Shown here piece after piece: positions 1 to 7,787 of a stretch of 64,000 nt of DNA (its first letter is position 1; each line of letters starts with the position of its first letter). A program made the position numbers and the translations under genes. Below the pieces are notes generated by a model. That model made no database searches and was not told the DNA's origin. It saw nothing but the letters and a program-made list of their open reading frames with translations. Source of the stretch: Sulfurospirillum multivorans DSM 12446 (GTDB lineage Bacteria > Campylobacterota > Campylobacteria > Campylobacterales > Sulfurospirillaceae); assembly GCF_000568815.1 (NCBI RefSeq), contig NZ_CP007201.1:1993654-2057653 (forward strand), in the 5' to 3' direction.

Positions 1-662
1 ATCTTAAAACGCCACTCTCTTCCATCTTGGGTTCCATTACACTGCTGTTGGAAGACCGAAAAATGAGCGAAGAGACTCAAAATACGCTACTTCAAGAGAT
101 CAAAAATGGTTCTGAACGAATGAACCGCCTCATCAATAACCTTTTAGACAACGCTCGCCTGAAAGACAAACACCTGGAACTGAAGATGGAATGGTGCGAT
201 CTAGAAGATATTTTAGGCGTTGCTTTGCAAGATTTTGATGAAGCCCAAATACAGCGCTCATTGCGTTTACATGTAGACGCGCATTTGGAGCTTTTCTGGG
301 GCGATTACAACCTTTTGGTGCGGCTTTTTGCCAATCTTTTAGACAACGCGTTTAAATACTCCAACCAAACCAAGCAGATCAGTGTCACGATCAAACAAGA
401 AGACAAAAGTGCTCAGATTACATTCTTTAACGAAAGTAATCCGCTTAAAGAGCAAAATTTAGAAACCATTTTCGATAAATTTTACCGCCTTGAAAACGCG
501 AAAGATATTTCAGGCAGTGGCATTGGTCTTTTCATCTGCCAAAGCATCGTCGCCGCACACCATGGAAAAATCAAAGCGTACAACCACGAAAATGGCGTCT
601 GTTTTGAGATAACCTTACCAAGGCTCAAACAGCTCAGTGCGCTTCAAAAAGAGGCTGAATGA
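1..662 (+). CDS. kdpD: KdpD-type sensor histidine kinase, C-terminal part (5' end outside window)
   Basis: Partial gene, open in frame from base 3. The first visible residues are LKTPLSSILGS, the H-box just after the phospho-accepting His, which lies off the window. The rest is the dimerisation helix and HATPase domain: N-box LFANLLDNAFKYS, F-box region FDKFYRLENAKD and G-box SGSGIGLFICQS. Helix and ATPase sequences resemble KdpD, which senses potassium or turgor; the input domains cannot be seen. The stop overlaps the next start by ATGA, so kinase and regulator are translationally coupled. The downstream genes encode a KtrB/KtrA uptake system, which supports a potassium role. The exact KdpD assignment is inferred from the C-terminus and context. 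Confidence 0.8.
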   Translation, partial: LKTPLSSILGSITLLLEDRKMSEETQNTLLQEIKNGSERMNRLINNLLDNARLKDKHLELKMEWCDLEDILGVALQDFDEAQIQRSLRLHVDAHLELFWGDYNLLVRLFANLLDNAFKYSNQTKQISVTIKQEDKSAQITFFNESNPLKEQNLETIFDKFYRLENAKDISGSGIGLFICQSIVAAHHGKIKAYNHENGVCFEITLPRLKQLSALQKEAE

Positions 663-1366
663 AACCCAATGAGCTGATCTTAATCGTAGAAGATGACGAT
701 GCCATCTCCAAACTGTTAACCATTTCGCTGTTTGAATACGGCTATAAAACACGCTATGCCAATACCTTAGCACTTGCAAAACGTGAATACATCAGCCACA
801 ATCCGATGCTGATCATTTTAGATCTTGGACTGCCCGATGGCGATGGAAAAACGCTGATCAAAGAGGTGCGCAAAGAGAGCAAAACGCCCATCATTGTCCT
901 CTCCGCACGAAGTGAGGAGAAAGAGATTATCGCGGCTCTTGATTTGGGTGCGGATGACTATGTGACGAAGCCCTTTTCTGCGAGTGAACTGCTTGCACGT
1001 GTACGCTCAACACTCAGGCGCGTGCATCATGACATTGCGCCCCAGCGGCTTACATGTAAAGATCTCAGCGTCGATTTTACCAAGAAAGAGGTCATGCTAA
1101 ACGGCACTCCTTTAAAGCTCACGCCCACCGAATACACACTTTTGCGCTACTTGATGCAAAACGCTAACAAAGTCCTTGCGCATCAGCAGATTTTAAAAGC
1201 CGTTTGGGGTGTCGGGTATCAAAACGAGATGCAGTATCTTAGAACCTATATCAACTCCTTGCGTAAAAAGATTGAAAAAAGCTCGACCCGACCGGAGTAC
1301 ATCACAACCGAGTCCAGCATTGGGTATCGTTTTTGCCAGTGTGACCACGAAAAAGGAGATGAATGA
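659..1366 (+). CDS. kdpE: KdpE-like OmpR-family response regulator
   Basis: A 235-residue regulator. The receiver domain shows acidic EDDD near residues 11-14, the phospho-acceptor Asp in LDLGLPDGDG (about residue 55), Ser/Thr in VLSARS and the conserved Lys in DDYVTKPFS. The C-terminal winged helix ends in the usual YRF motif after the DNA-binding loop. KdpE normally activates kdpFABC; here the gene overlaps ktrB by ATGA, so its natural target is probably its own operon and potassium uptake. A TTACATGTAA palindrome lies inside the gene at 1050-1059. The start follows from the 4-bp overlap with the kinase. Confidence 0.85.
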   Translation: MKPNELILIVEDDDAISKLLTISLFEYGYKTRYANTLALAKREYISHNPMLIILDLGLPDGDGKTLIKEVRKESKTPIIVLSARSEEKEIIAALDLGADDYVTKPFSASELLARVRSTLRRVHHDIAPQRLTCKDLSVDFTKKEVMLNGTPLKLTPTEYTLLRYLMQNANKVLAHQQILKAVWGVGYQNEMQYLRTYINSLRKKIEKSSTRPEYITTESSIGYRFCQCDHEKGDE

Positions 1367-2694
1367 ATCAAAAAACCTTAAGGATCATCCTTTTTAGCTA
1401 TTTAGCGGTTATCTTTTGCGGTGCCATTGTCTTGATGCTTCCGTTTGCCCATGTGGGGAAACTCGCGTTTATCGATGCACTTTTTACCTCGACATCCGCA
1501 ACCTGCGTGACAGGGCTTATTGTCAAAAGCACCTCGGAGCATTTTACTTTTTTTGGGCAATGCGTTATTTTGATTTTGATGCAAGTGGGTGGTGTGGGCT
1601 ACATGAGTATCGTCACCCTCTTCTTCTTGTTTATGAAAAAAAACCTGACCATTCATGAAAAGAACATGGCAAAAGATTCGCTCAATTACGCGCACAATCT
1701 TGACATTCAAAGCTTTTTAAAAAAAGTCTTTTTATTTACGTTTATCATAGAAGGGCTGGGCATTGGCATTTTAACCGTACGTTTTGGTTTCGATATGTCT
1801 TTTAAACAGGCGTTATGGCAAGCCATTTTTCATGCGGTATCTGCTTTTAACAACGCGGGTTTTTCCCTCTTTACCGATAGTTTTATCAGCTACAACCATG
1901 ATTTCACCGTGATTGGAACGATTGGAGGGTTAATTATCTGTGGGGGTATTGGCTATTTGGTTTTGGTGGAACTTCACGCCAAAGCAGTCCATAAACGTTT
2001 CATGCTCTCTGCGCACACGAAAATCACTCTTTTGGGTACAGTGATTTTACTGATCTCAGGCATTATCCTCTTTTTAGCCATTGAGTGGGACACGAAAGGT
2101 CTTTTTGCGCACATGTCGCTTTATCGCAAGCTTCTGAATAGTTTCTTTCTCTCTGTCAACTTTAGAACCTCTGGTTTTAACAGCCTTGATCTTTCACTTC
2201 TCAGCGACGCATCGCTTTTTTGCTCGACCATTTACATGATGATCGGAGGAGGGGCAGGCAGTACCGCCGGTGGTATTAAGATCACGACTGTTGCTGTGCT
2301 CATCATCGCAACCATGCACACGATGAAGATCAGCAATCAAGCGCCACATGCCTTTAAGCGCACCATCTCGCAAGAGATCATCAACCGCTCTTCTGCGATC
2401 ATTTTAGTCGCTTCGTTTATTACAATCACCGCCACCATTGTTTTAGTCGAAACCCAACACTCTAACTTTATGAAAACACTCTTTGAAGTTGTATCGGCTT
2501 TTTGTACGGTGGGAGTTTCAGCTGGCAATGGCGATATTTTAAGCCTCTCAGATACATTTAACCCTTTTGGCAAATCCATTATTATCGCCCTTATGCTCAT
2601 CGGACGAATGGGCATTTTTGCCTTTGGATTTCTCATCATCGGCAGAGAAAAAATTAAACACGTACAATACCCAGAAGGAAGGATTTTATTATGA
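1363..2694 (+). CDS. ktrB: KtrB/TrkH-family potassium uptake membrane subunit
   Basis: A 443-residue polytopic inner-membrane protein with the four-fold membrane-pore-membrane plan of the SKT superfamily. The four filter segments are visible: SATCVTGL (about residue 46), VSAFNNAGFS, VNFRTSGFN and VSAFCTVGVSAG; each keeps the filter Gly. Length and spacing fit KtrB better than the longer TrkH. It should form a dimeric K+ (possibly Na+-coupled) channel gated by the KtrA ring encoded next. It overlaps kdpE and ktrA by ATGA at each end, so the four genes form one transcript. No truncation or missing key residue is seen. Confidence 0.88.
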   Translation: MNQKTLRIILFSYLAVIFCGAIVLMLPFAHVGKLAFIDALFTSTSATCVTGLIVKSTSEHFTFFGQCVILILMQVGGVGYMSIVTLFFLFMKKNLTIHEKNMAKDSLNYAHNLDIQSFLKKVFLFTFIIEGLGIGILTVRFGFDMSFKQALWQAIFHAVSAFNNAGFSLFTDSFISYNHDFTVIGTIGGLIICGGIGYLVLVELHAKAVHKRFMLSAHTKITLLGTVILLISGIILFLAIEWDTKGLFAHMSLYRKLLNSFFLSVNFRTSGFNSLDLSLLSDASLFCSTIYMMIGGGAGSTAGGIKITTVAVLIIATMHTMKISNQAPHAFKRTISQEIINRSSAIILVASFITITATIVLVETQHSNFMKTLFEVVSAFCTVGVSAGNGDILSLSDTFNPFGKSIIIALMLIGRMGIFAFGFLIIGREKIKHVQYPEGRILL

Positions 2695-3353
2695 AAACAT
2701 ACGCCGTTATAGGTCTTGGAAAATTTGGCTTTCACATCGCCAAAGGTTTAGCCGAGCAAGGCATGGACATCATCGCCATCGACAATGACCCCCACAAAAT
2801 TCAACTCATCAGCGACTACATCGAAGATGCGCTCATTTTAGACAGTACGGACATCAAAGCCCTTCAAGAAGCGGGCGTTGTGGGGCTTGATACGGTTATT
2901 ATCAGCATTGGCGAGAACATTGAGGCGAGTATTTTAACCCTGATGGCGCTCAAAGAGTTGGACAATAAAACCATCATTGCCAAAGCGATCACGCTCACGC
3001 ATGGTGAGATTTTAGCACGCTTGGGGGCGTTTAAAGTCATCTATCCTGAGAGGGAATCGGCTAAAAAATTAGTTGAAAACCTTGTCGGAAACGTGGTCAT
3101 CGATCAGATTGATTTTAGCAGTACGATCAAAATTGCAAAATTCACCGTCACCAAATCACTGATAGGTAAAATGGTGCAAGAGATCGAACTTATGTTCGAA
3201 AATGAGATCCACCTTGTTGCCTGCAAAACCAGAGATACATGGACGTTTGATGTCGATAAAACTTACAAAGTTCGCGAAAACGACATGCTCTCCTTTATCG
3301 GTAAAAAAGTCTTCATTGAGAAGCTGAGAAACCTCACCAAAGCGGAGAGCTAA
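2691..3353 (+). CDS. ktrA: KtrA/TrkA-type RCK regulatory subunit
   Basis: A 220-residue soluble protein with an N-terminal Rossmann RCK_N domain: the nucleotide-binding loop GLGKFGFHIA starts at residue 8 and the acidic AIDND closes beta-2. A RCK_C domain follows at roughly 135-215. In this family the protein forms an octameric ring that binds ATP/ADP or NAD(H) and c-di-AMP in some species, and gates KtrB. One RCK pair, as here, is the KtrA layout; TrkA has two. It is the last gene of the kdpDE-ktrBA unit, and is followed at once by two TTACATGTAA palindromes. Confidence 0.88.
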   Translation: MKTYAVIGLGKFGFHIAKGLAEQGMDIIAIDNDPHKIQLISDYIEDALILDSTDIKALQEAGVVGLDTVIISIGENIEASILTLMALKELDNKTIIAKAITLTHGEILARLGAFKVIYPERESAKKLVENLVGNVVIDQIDFSSTIKIAKFTVTKSLIGKMVQEIELMFENEIHLVACKTRDTWTFDVDKTYKVRENDMLSFIGKKVFIEKLRNLTKAES

Positions 3354-3357
3354 TCTT

Positions 3358-3408
3358 TACATGTAAAGCCTCTTTTAGCACAATGGTGTTATAACGGTTT
3401 ACATGTAA
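3358..3408. repeat. Two TTACATGTAA palindromes after ktrA
   Basis: Exact copies lie at 3358-3367 and 3399-3408, 41 bp apart, in the short gap between ktrA and msrB. Each extends to CTTTACATGTAAAG or nearly so. They could pair with each other in RNA and help end the ktr transcript, but no clear T-run follows, so a terminator role is only possible. Confidence 0.6.
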
Positions 3409-3484
3409 AGAGGTTTTGACTCACTTTTTAACGATTTTGAAAACCTCAGTGCACTATTTTTCATCACACCCTAAAGGAGTGCGT

Positions 3485-3850
3485 ATGCAGCTTCGTTCCC
3501 TTAGCCCAGAAGAAGAGCGTGTCATCCTTCACAAAGGTACAGAAATGCCCTATTCTGGGCAATACAACACCTTTCACGCGCAAGGCATTTACCACTGTAA
3601 ACAGTGCAATGCGCCACTGTATACCTCCCAAGACAAGTTTGATTCAGGCTGTGGCTGGCCGAGTTTTGATGATGAGATCAAAGGGGCAGTCAAACGCGAA
3701 ACAGACAAGGATGGTAGACGCACCGAAATACTCTGCAACGCCTGTGGTGCGCACTTAGGACATGTGTTTGAAGGGGAGAGATTGACTGAGAAAAACACAC
3801 GTTATTGTGTCAATTCTATCTCGCTCACATTCGAGCCTGTAATCAAGTAG
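3485..3850 (+). CDS. msrB: Peptide methionine-(R)-S-oxide reductase MsrB
   Basis: A 121-residue protein. It reduces the R-sulfoxide of oxidised methionine in proteins, using thioredoxin. Seen: zinc-binding CKQC and CNAC pairs, the family signature [16 protein letters not shown], and the catalytic Cys in RYCVNS near the C-terminus. An upstream ATG at 3416 is in frame, but the one at 3485 has AAAGGAG seven bases before it and matches the usual MsrB N-terminus, so it is preferred. Stand-alone MsrB; no msrA lies nearby. It probably acts in the cytoplasm because no signal peptide is present. Confidence 0.9.
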   Translation: MQLRSLSPEEERVILHKGTEMPYSGQYNTFHAQGIYHCKQCNAPLYTSQDKFDSGCGWPSFDDEIKGAVKRETDKDGRRTEILCNACGAHLGHVFEGERLTEKNTRYCVNSISLTFEPVIK

Positions 3851-3864
3851 TTTTTACTTTATGC

Positions 3865-3870
3865 TATAAT
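3865..3870 (+). promoter_or_regulatory. -10 box for the sORF/CNNM transcript
   Basis: TATAAT sits in the context TATGCTATAATACG, 30 bp before the small ORF at 3901. There is no convincing -35 box, which is normal for sigma-70 promoters of this class. Confidence 0.6.
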
Positions 3871-3900
3871 ACGACACAAATTATTTTAAAGGAATTCTGT

Positions 3901-3966
3901 ATGACCCAAAGCGAACCGGACTCGTGTAGCTTTAACCTTGCTTCTTCTATAGGGGCTCTTCTATGA
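3901..3966 (+). CDS. 21-residue upstream ORF coupled to the CNNM gene
   Basis: ATG at 3901 follows AAAGGA with a spacing of seven bases. The ORF encodes 21 residues (MTQSEPDSCSFNLASSIGAL plus a final Leu). Its TGA overlaps the next ATG as ATGA, so ribosomes finishing it can restart on the CBS protein. The peptide has no recognisable family, is not a clear membrane helix and has only one Pro. It may be a leader that couples or attenuates translation of the downstream ion-transport gene. The good ribosome site, correct distance from a -10 box and exact overlap argue that it is translated; its function is not known. Confidence 0.55.
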   Translation: MTQSEPDSCSFNLASSIGALL

Positions 3967-5039
3967 CGCTATTGATTACGTATCTTTCTATCGCGCTTAT
4001 TATCTCATTTATGTGCTCGATCCTTGAAGCTGTTTTGCTCTCAAGTACGCACTCCTACATTGAAACCCTTCCCAAAGAGACGCACGAAAATGCTATTGTC
4101 CTGCTCAAAGAGCTCAAAGCAAACATCGACAAACCGATCTCTTCGATTTTAACGTTCAATACCTTCGCACACACCATGGGTGCTGCAGGTGTGGGTGCAC
4201 AAGCACAAATCTTGTTTGGACAAGAGTGGCAAACAGCGGTTGCTTTTGCTATAACACTGCTTATTTTGTATGTTTCGGAGATTATCCCTAAAACCATCGG
4301 TGCACTTTACTGGAAAAAACTCTTGATTCCCTCAGCGTACCTGATCTCATTCTTAGTCACGGTCACCACGCCATTTACATGGGTTTCATCGCTTTTGACC
4401 AACTTTATTTCAAAAAACAAAAAACACCAAAACAATTTCTCGCGTGATGAGATCATGGCAGTTGTTGCGATGGGTGAAAAAGAGGGATCGATTCTCAGTA
4501 AAGAGAGTGACCTCATTGAAAATCTTTTAAAACTTAAAAACATTAAAGCCAAAGACATTATGACTCCTAGAAGCGTTGTGTTTGCGCTTCCTGCTACAAC
4601 GACCATTGAAGATGCGATTGAAGATGATCGTATGTACATTCATTCACGTATTCCTGTTTTTGGTGAGACGCTTGATGATGTCGTGGGCATCGTCTTTAAC
4701 CAACGCATCTTAGAGGAGAGCGTGGAAGACCATGATACAACAACGCTTGAACACATCGCGCACGAAGTGCATATGGTTTCTGAAAATCTTCCTGTGCCAA
4801 ATTTGATCGACCAATTCATCAAACGTAAAACGCACCTCTTTGTGGTGTTTGACAGCTACGGACAAACCGCTGGTGTTGTCACACTTGAAGATGCGATTGA
4901 GACGCTTTTGGGTGTTGAGATCGTGGATGAGATGGACGAAGTCGAAGACATGCAACTCTTCGCCAAAGATCGTAGTAAAAAATTCCAAGACCGCATGAAA
5001 GTCGAGCGTAAAAAGCTCGAAAAAGCAAAGGTTTACTAG
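3963..5039 (+). CDS. CNNM/HlyC-like membrane protein with CBS pair
   Basis: A 358-residue protein. The N-terminal DUF21 (CNNM) transmembrane domain spans residues 1-150, with SILEAVLLSS near the start and the conserved EIIPKTIG. A cytosolic CBS pair follows at about 195-325 (IMTPRSVVFALP; VFDSYGQTAGVVTLEDAIETLLG). It ends soon after the CBS pair in a charged tail, with no CorC/HlyC C-terminal domain, so this is the short form. Relatives (CorB, YfjD, YhdP, bacterial CNNM) transport or regulate Mg2+, some affect Na+. The ATGA overlap with a 21-codon ORF suggests coupled translation. It ends at a strong bidirectional palindrome. Confidence 0.8.
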   Translation: MTLLITYLSIALIISFMCSILEAVLLSSTHSYIETLPKETHENAIVLLKELKANIDKPISSILTFNTFAHTMGAAGVGAQAQILFGQEWQTAVAFAITLLILYVSEIIPKTIGALYWKKLLIPSAYLISFLVTVTTPFTWVSSLLTNFISKNKKHQNNFSRDEIMAVVAMGEKEGSILSKESDLIENLLKLKNIKAKDIMTPRSVVFALPATTTIEDAIEDDRMYIHSRIPVFGETLDDVVGIVFNQRILEESVEDHDTTTLEHIAHEVHMVSENLPVPNLIDQFIKRKTHLFVVFDSYGQTAGVVTLEDAIETLLGVEIVDEMDEVEDMQLFAKDRSKKFQDRMKVERKKLEKAKVY

Positions 5040-5040
5040 T

Positions 5041-5072
5041 GTAAAGAGGCTTTACATGTAAAGCCTCTTTAC
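5041..5072. terminator. 32-bp perfect palindrome between convergent genes
   Basis: The two 16-base halves, GTAAAGAGGCTTTACA and its complement, form a perfect palindrome centred on TTACATGTAA (5052-5061). It lies between the plus-strand CNNM gene and the minus-strand phosphatase gene and overlaps the latter's stop. It should act as a terminator in both directions. Confidence 0.7.
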
Positions 5073-5650
5073 AAAATGTTTCGATACTCCCACTGCAACC
5101 GTTCACAATCCCACGTTAATTCATTGATACATGAAAAAGGCTGGACGATGCTAAACATATCGTTGATCTCAATGCCAAAGAGGTGTGAGAGGATCATGCG
5201 ATTGACCCCTGCGTGCGCAACGATGAGTATGGTACCTTCTTCACTCTGTACGATTTTGGCAAACGCCTGCCTCACACGCTGTGCCATCATATGAAAACTC
5301 TCGCCATTGGGTGGGGTAAAGTACTCTAAATTTTCACCTCGTTGCGCGTACAGTTTGGGGTAGAGTGACTGAATATGCGCCATTGGGACATTTTCCCAAT
5401 CCCCCATATCGATCTCGGACAATGCCTCAACAACCTGATACGTCTTAGAGATCATCTCTGTTGTTTGCACACAACGATGGAGGGGACTGGTAAAAATGGC
5501 ATCAAAGTGGATCGCCTTAAAATAATCACTCAACGCTTGCGCTTGTTCTACTCCTAACGCATCCAGTGGCACATCAGTACGTCCCAAATACCGCTTTTCA
5601 CCCCCATTATCAACGCTCCCATGACGAAGCAGATAGACTTTTTCAACCAT
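5069..5650 (-). CDS. Histidine phosphatase family protein (CobC/GpmB-like)
   Basis: About 193 residues from the preferred start at 5650. The RHG catalytic motif (VYLLRHGSVD) lies at the N-terminus, the second phosphate-binding Arg in TSPLHRCVQT, and the distal His in LIVAHAGVNRMIL. Family members dephosphorylate small metabolites or phosphoproteins; alpha-ribazole phosphatase CobC is the closest named type by motif, but the operon has no cobalamin genes. It is the last gene of the MOP operon and overlaps the MocA-HD gene by eight bases. Its substrate may be a phosphorylated intermediate of that pathway; this is inference. Confidence 0.75.
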   Translation of the reverse strand: MVEKVYLLRHGSVDNGGEKRYLGRTDVPLDALGVEQAQALSDYFKAIHFDAIFTSPLHRCVQTTEMISKTYQVVEALSEIDMGDWENVPMAHIQSLYPKLYAQRGENLEYFTPPNGESFHMMAQRVRQAFAKIVQSEEGTILIVAHAGVNRMILSHLFGIEINDMFSIVQPFSCINELTWDCERLQWEYRNIL

Positions 5651-6749
5651 AAGGAAACACCTTACATGTAAGCTTTTCGATCTTGGCAATAATCATGCGT
5701 GTGGCGTTTAAACGTTGGGTGATGTTGCGTTGTGCTTCGAGGTTTCCTTCGCATTTTTGAAATGCCCGAGTAAAACGCTTTTCAAAACCGCACACCTCAT
5801 CTTCATCCACCAATTTATCGGCTAAGAAGAGCAGTTCGTTGGCAGTTAAAGGCACATTCTCATCGATTTCAATATCCATATGTGTTGCAACAATCTCACC
5901 GATGGCACCATAGCCCATCGAGCGAAGCTTTTGCGCACCCACCAACGCATGATTTTTCTCTTTACGAGCGATGTCGTGCACCCATGCCGCCGCACTTAAA
6001 GCATTTTTGTCGATTCCAATCCCAAAACAGACGATCTGTTCATGCAGATTGGATGCCATTTTTTCCACCGCTTCGCAATGCTTGATAATGTGGGGTGGCA
6101 CCTCGTTTTGAAGCATCATTGCCAAACACTCTTCTTTATTAGGAGCACCCAGCGCTTCGTAGCGCAGGAGATTTTCATAATCTTCCTTCGTATCCATATC
6201 CATTAAAACCGACTGCTCGCAGACGTTTACATGTAAAGCATCCGCATGAAACGCTTCAAGCACTTTTTTCAGCCCACCTTCGCCGTTACTAGCAAGAATC
6301 TGCGCTTTATACTTCATATCAATCAGCGGTGGATGCCCTTTATGCCCCAAAAAGGTCGGGTAAATCACGCCCTTTCGTGTGCTTGCATACGCCTCATACA
6401 ACCGCTCAAGGCTTTGAGTTTTGATGAGGGGAATATCCACAGGCTGCATGTAAAACGCATGGATCATTTCATCCATCGCACGAAGCCCTTTTTGAATCGA
6501 GCTAAACATCCCTTTATCGTACTCCTCATTGTAAACGATCGTGACATTTTCCTCTTTTAAAACCTCTCTGATCTCGTCTTGGCGATGCCCAACCACCACG
6601 TAAATATGTTCTAGCCCATGCGCTTGGTAGGTTTGAATGAGTCGTTTTAAAGCGCTCGTTTCTCCAAAAGGCAACAGCGGTTTAAAGTCGTGCATACGCG
6701 AAGAGTACCCTGCGGCGATGATAAGAACAGCCATATCGCTTTTTGTCAT
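5643..6749 (-). CDS. MocA-like nucleotidyltransferase fused to HD domain
   Basis: A 368-residue two-domain protein. Residues 1-195 form a MobA/MocA-type NTP transferase: AAGYSSRMHDFKPLLPFG carries the P-loop-like G-x-S-x-R-M and K of this family, and MQPVDIP the metal-binding Asp. Residues 205-360 form an HD phosphohydrolase with WVHDIARKEKN and a downstream THMD. MocA-type enzymes add CMP to molybdopterin to make the MCD cofactor that xanthine-dehydrogenase-family enzymes need, which fits the MOP oxidoreductase in the same operon. I recall the fused form from database families named after Desulfovibrio locus DVU_1551 (memory, unchecked). The HD domain's role is unknown. TTACATGTAA occurs at 5662 and 6228. 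Confidence 0.8.
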   Translation of the reverse strand: MTKSDMAVLIIAAGYSSRMHDFKPLLPFGETSALKRLIQTYQAHGLEHIYVVVGHRQDEIREVLKEENVTIVYNEEYDKGMFSSIQKGLRAMDEMIHAFYMQPVDIPLIKTQSLERLYEAYASTRKGVIYPTFLGHKGHPPLIDMKYKAQILASNGEGGLKKVLEAFHADALHVNVCEQSVLMDMDTKEDYENLLRYEALGAPNKEECLAMMLQNEVPPHIIKHCEAVEKMASNLHEQIVCFGIGIDKNALSAAAWVHDIARKEKNHALVGAQKLRSMGYGAIGEIVATHMDIEIDENVPLTANELLFLADKLVDEDEVCGFEKRFTRAFQKCEGNLEAQRNITQRLNATRMIIAKIEKLTCKVFPYG

Positions 6750-6752
6750 TGT

Positions 6753-7787
6753 CTAACTTCTTTTGACTTGGGTTAATTCGGCAACGATGCTAATGGCGAT
6801 CTCCTCAGGTGTTTGCGCATTGATAGAGACACCGATAGGACAATGCACAACGTCTAACTCTTTTTGCGCAAAACCCTCTTTCAACAGCTCCGCATACACA
6901 TAATTGCGTTTGGTTTTACTCCCAATCATCCCAATGTATTTGGCGCGCATACGAAGGGCTTGCTCAAGCACAACTTTATCAACGCCTCTGGTCACGATGG
7001 CAATGTAACTGTTGGGAGGAATACCTACCTCTTGGAGTAATCCCTCATACGTCGAAGAGACCACATGAATTTCATCGGCGGAGGGAAATCGCTCTTTATT
7101 GGCAAACGCTTCTCTATCATCAATGACAACCGTGTAAAAACCAAGCGATTTAGAGAGTAAGGCGATTTGCTGAGAGACATGCCCAGCCCCCACGATGTAG
7201 AGCCGATCCATCGCGTAAAAAGGCTCGATCATGTACCGATTTTTTCCTACATGTAAATGAAACTTAACATGGTAAAAATTCTCCCGAAGCTCACGTACGA
7301 TGCCTTGTACCTCTTTGTCCTCTTCGCCAAATAGCTCCGTTTCAGTGCATATCCATTTATGCTTGCCACTCATACGCCTGTTCGTCTGCGAAATATTCGT
7401 AATCATGATAAAATCCGTACCCACGGTTTTAAGCTCTTTGGCTTTATGGTAGATGTTGAGTTGCGAAATATCGAGCGCATCGATGTGCTCTAAAAGCACG
7501 CTAACTTCGCCACCACACACCATACCAGCAGCTCTTGCATCATCATCGGTCAGTTCAATATCTTCGATGGAACTCTGTTTGGTTTTAAACACCTCTGGGG
7601 CTAACTGCATCGCCATGGCTTCAAGTGTACCGCCACCGATCGTTCCTTCAATGGAGGTATCTTTGCGAATCACCATCTTCGTGCCCGCTTCTCTAGGGGC
7701 TGAACCGCTTTTGTGTAATATGGTTGCTGTAACGATTTCATGTTGTTCATTTAAACTATCTACAATGTGTTCTACAATGGTTTTCAT
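6753..7787 (-). CDS. xdhC: XdhC/CoxI-family molybdenum-enzyme maturation protein
   Basis: A 344-residue protein. The N-terminal XdhC_CoxI domain carries SGSAPREAGTKM and TIGGGTLEA; a mid-protein CGGEV follows. The C-terminal Rossmann domain has IVGAGHVSQQIALL and the later IGMIGSKTKRN. In Rhodobacter, XdhC binds molybdopterin, protects its sulfuration and delivers it to xanthine dehydrogenase. Here the client is almost certainly the MOP-type oxidoreductase encoded upstream. It overlaps the PaaK-like gene by ATGA and lies 3 bp from the MocA-HD gene. Confidence 0.88.
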   Translation of the reverse strand: MKTIVEHIVDSLNEQHEIVTATILHKSGSAPREAGTKMVIRKDTSIEGTIGGGTLEAMAMQLAPEVFKTKQSSIEDIELTDDDARAAGMVCGGEVSVLLEHIDALDISQLNIYHKAKELKTVGTDFIMITNISQTNRRMSGKHKWICTETELFGEEDKEVQGIVRELRENFYHVKFHLHVGKNRYMIEPFYAMDRLYIVGAGHVSQQIALLSKSLGFYTVVIDDREAFANKERFPSADEIHVVSSTYEGLLQEVGIPPNSYIAIVTRGVDKVVLEQALRMRAKYIGMIGSKTKRNYVYAELLKEGFAQKELDVVHCPIGVSINAQTPEEIAISIVAELTQVKRS

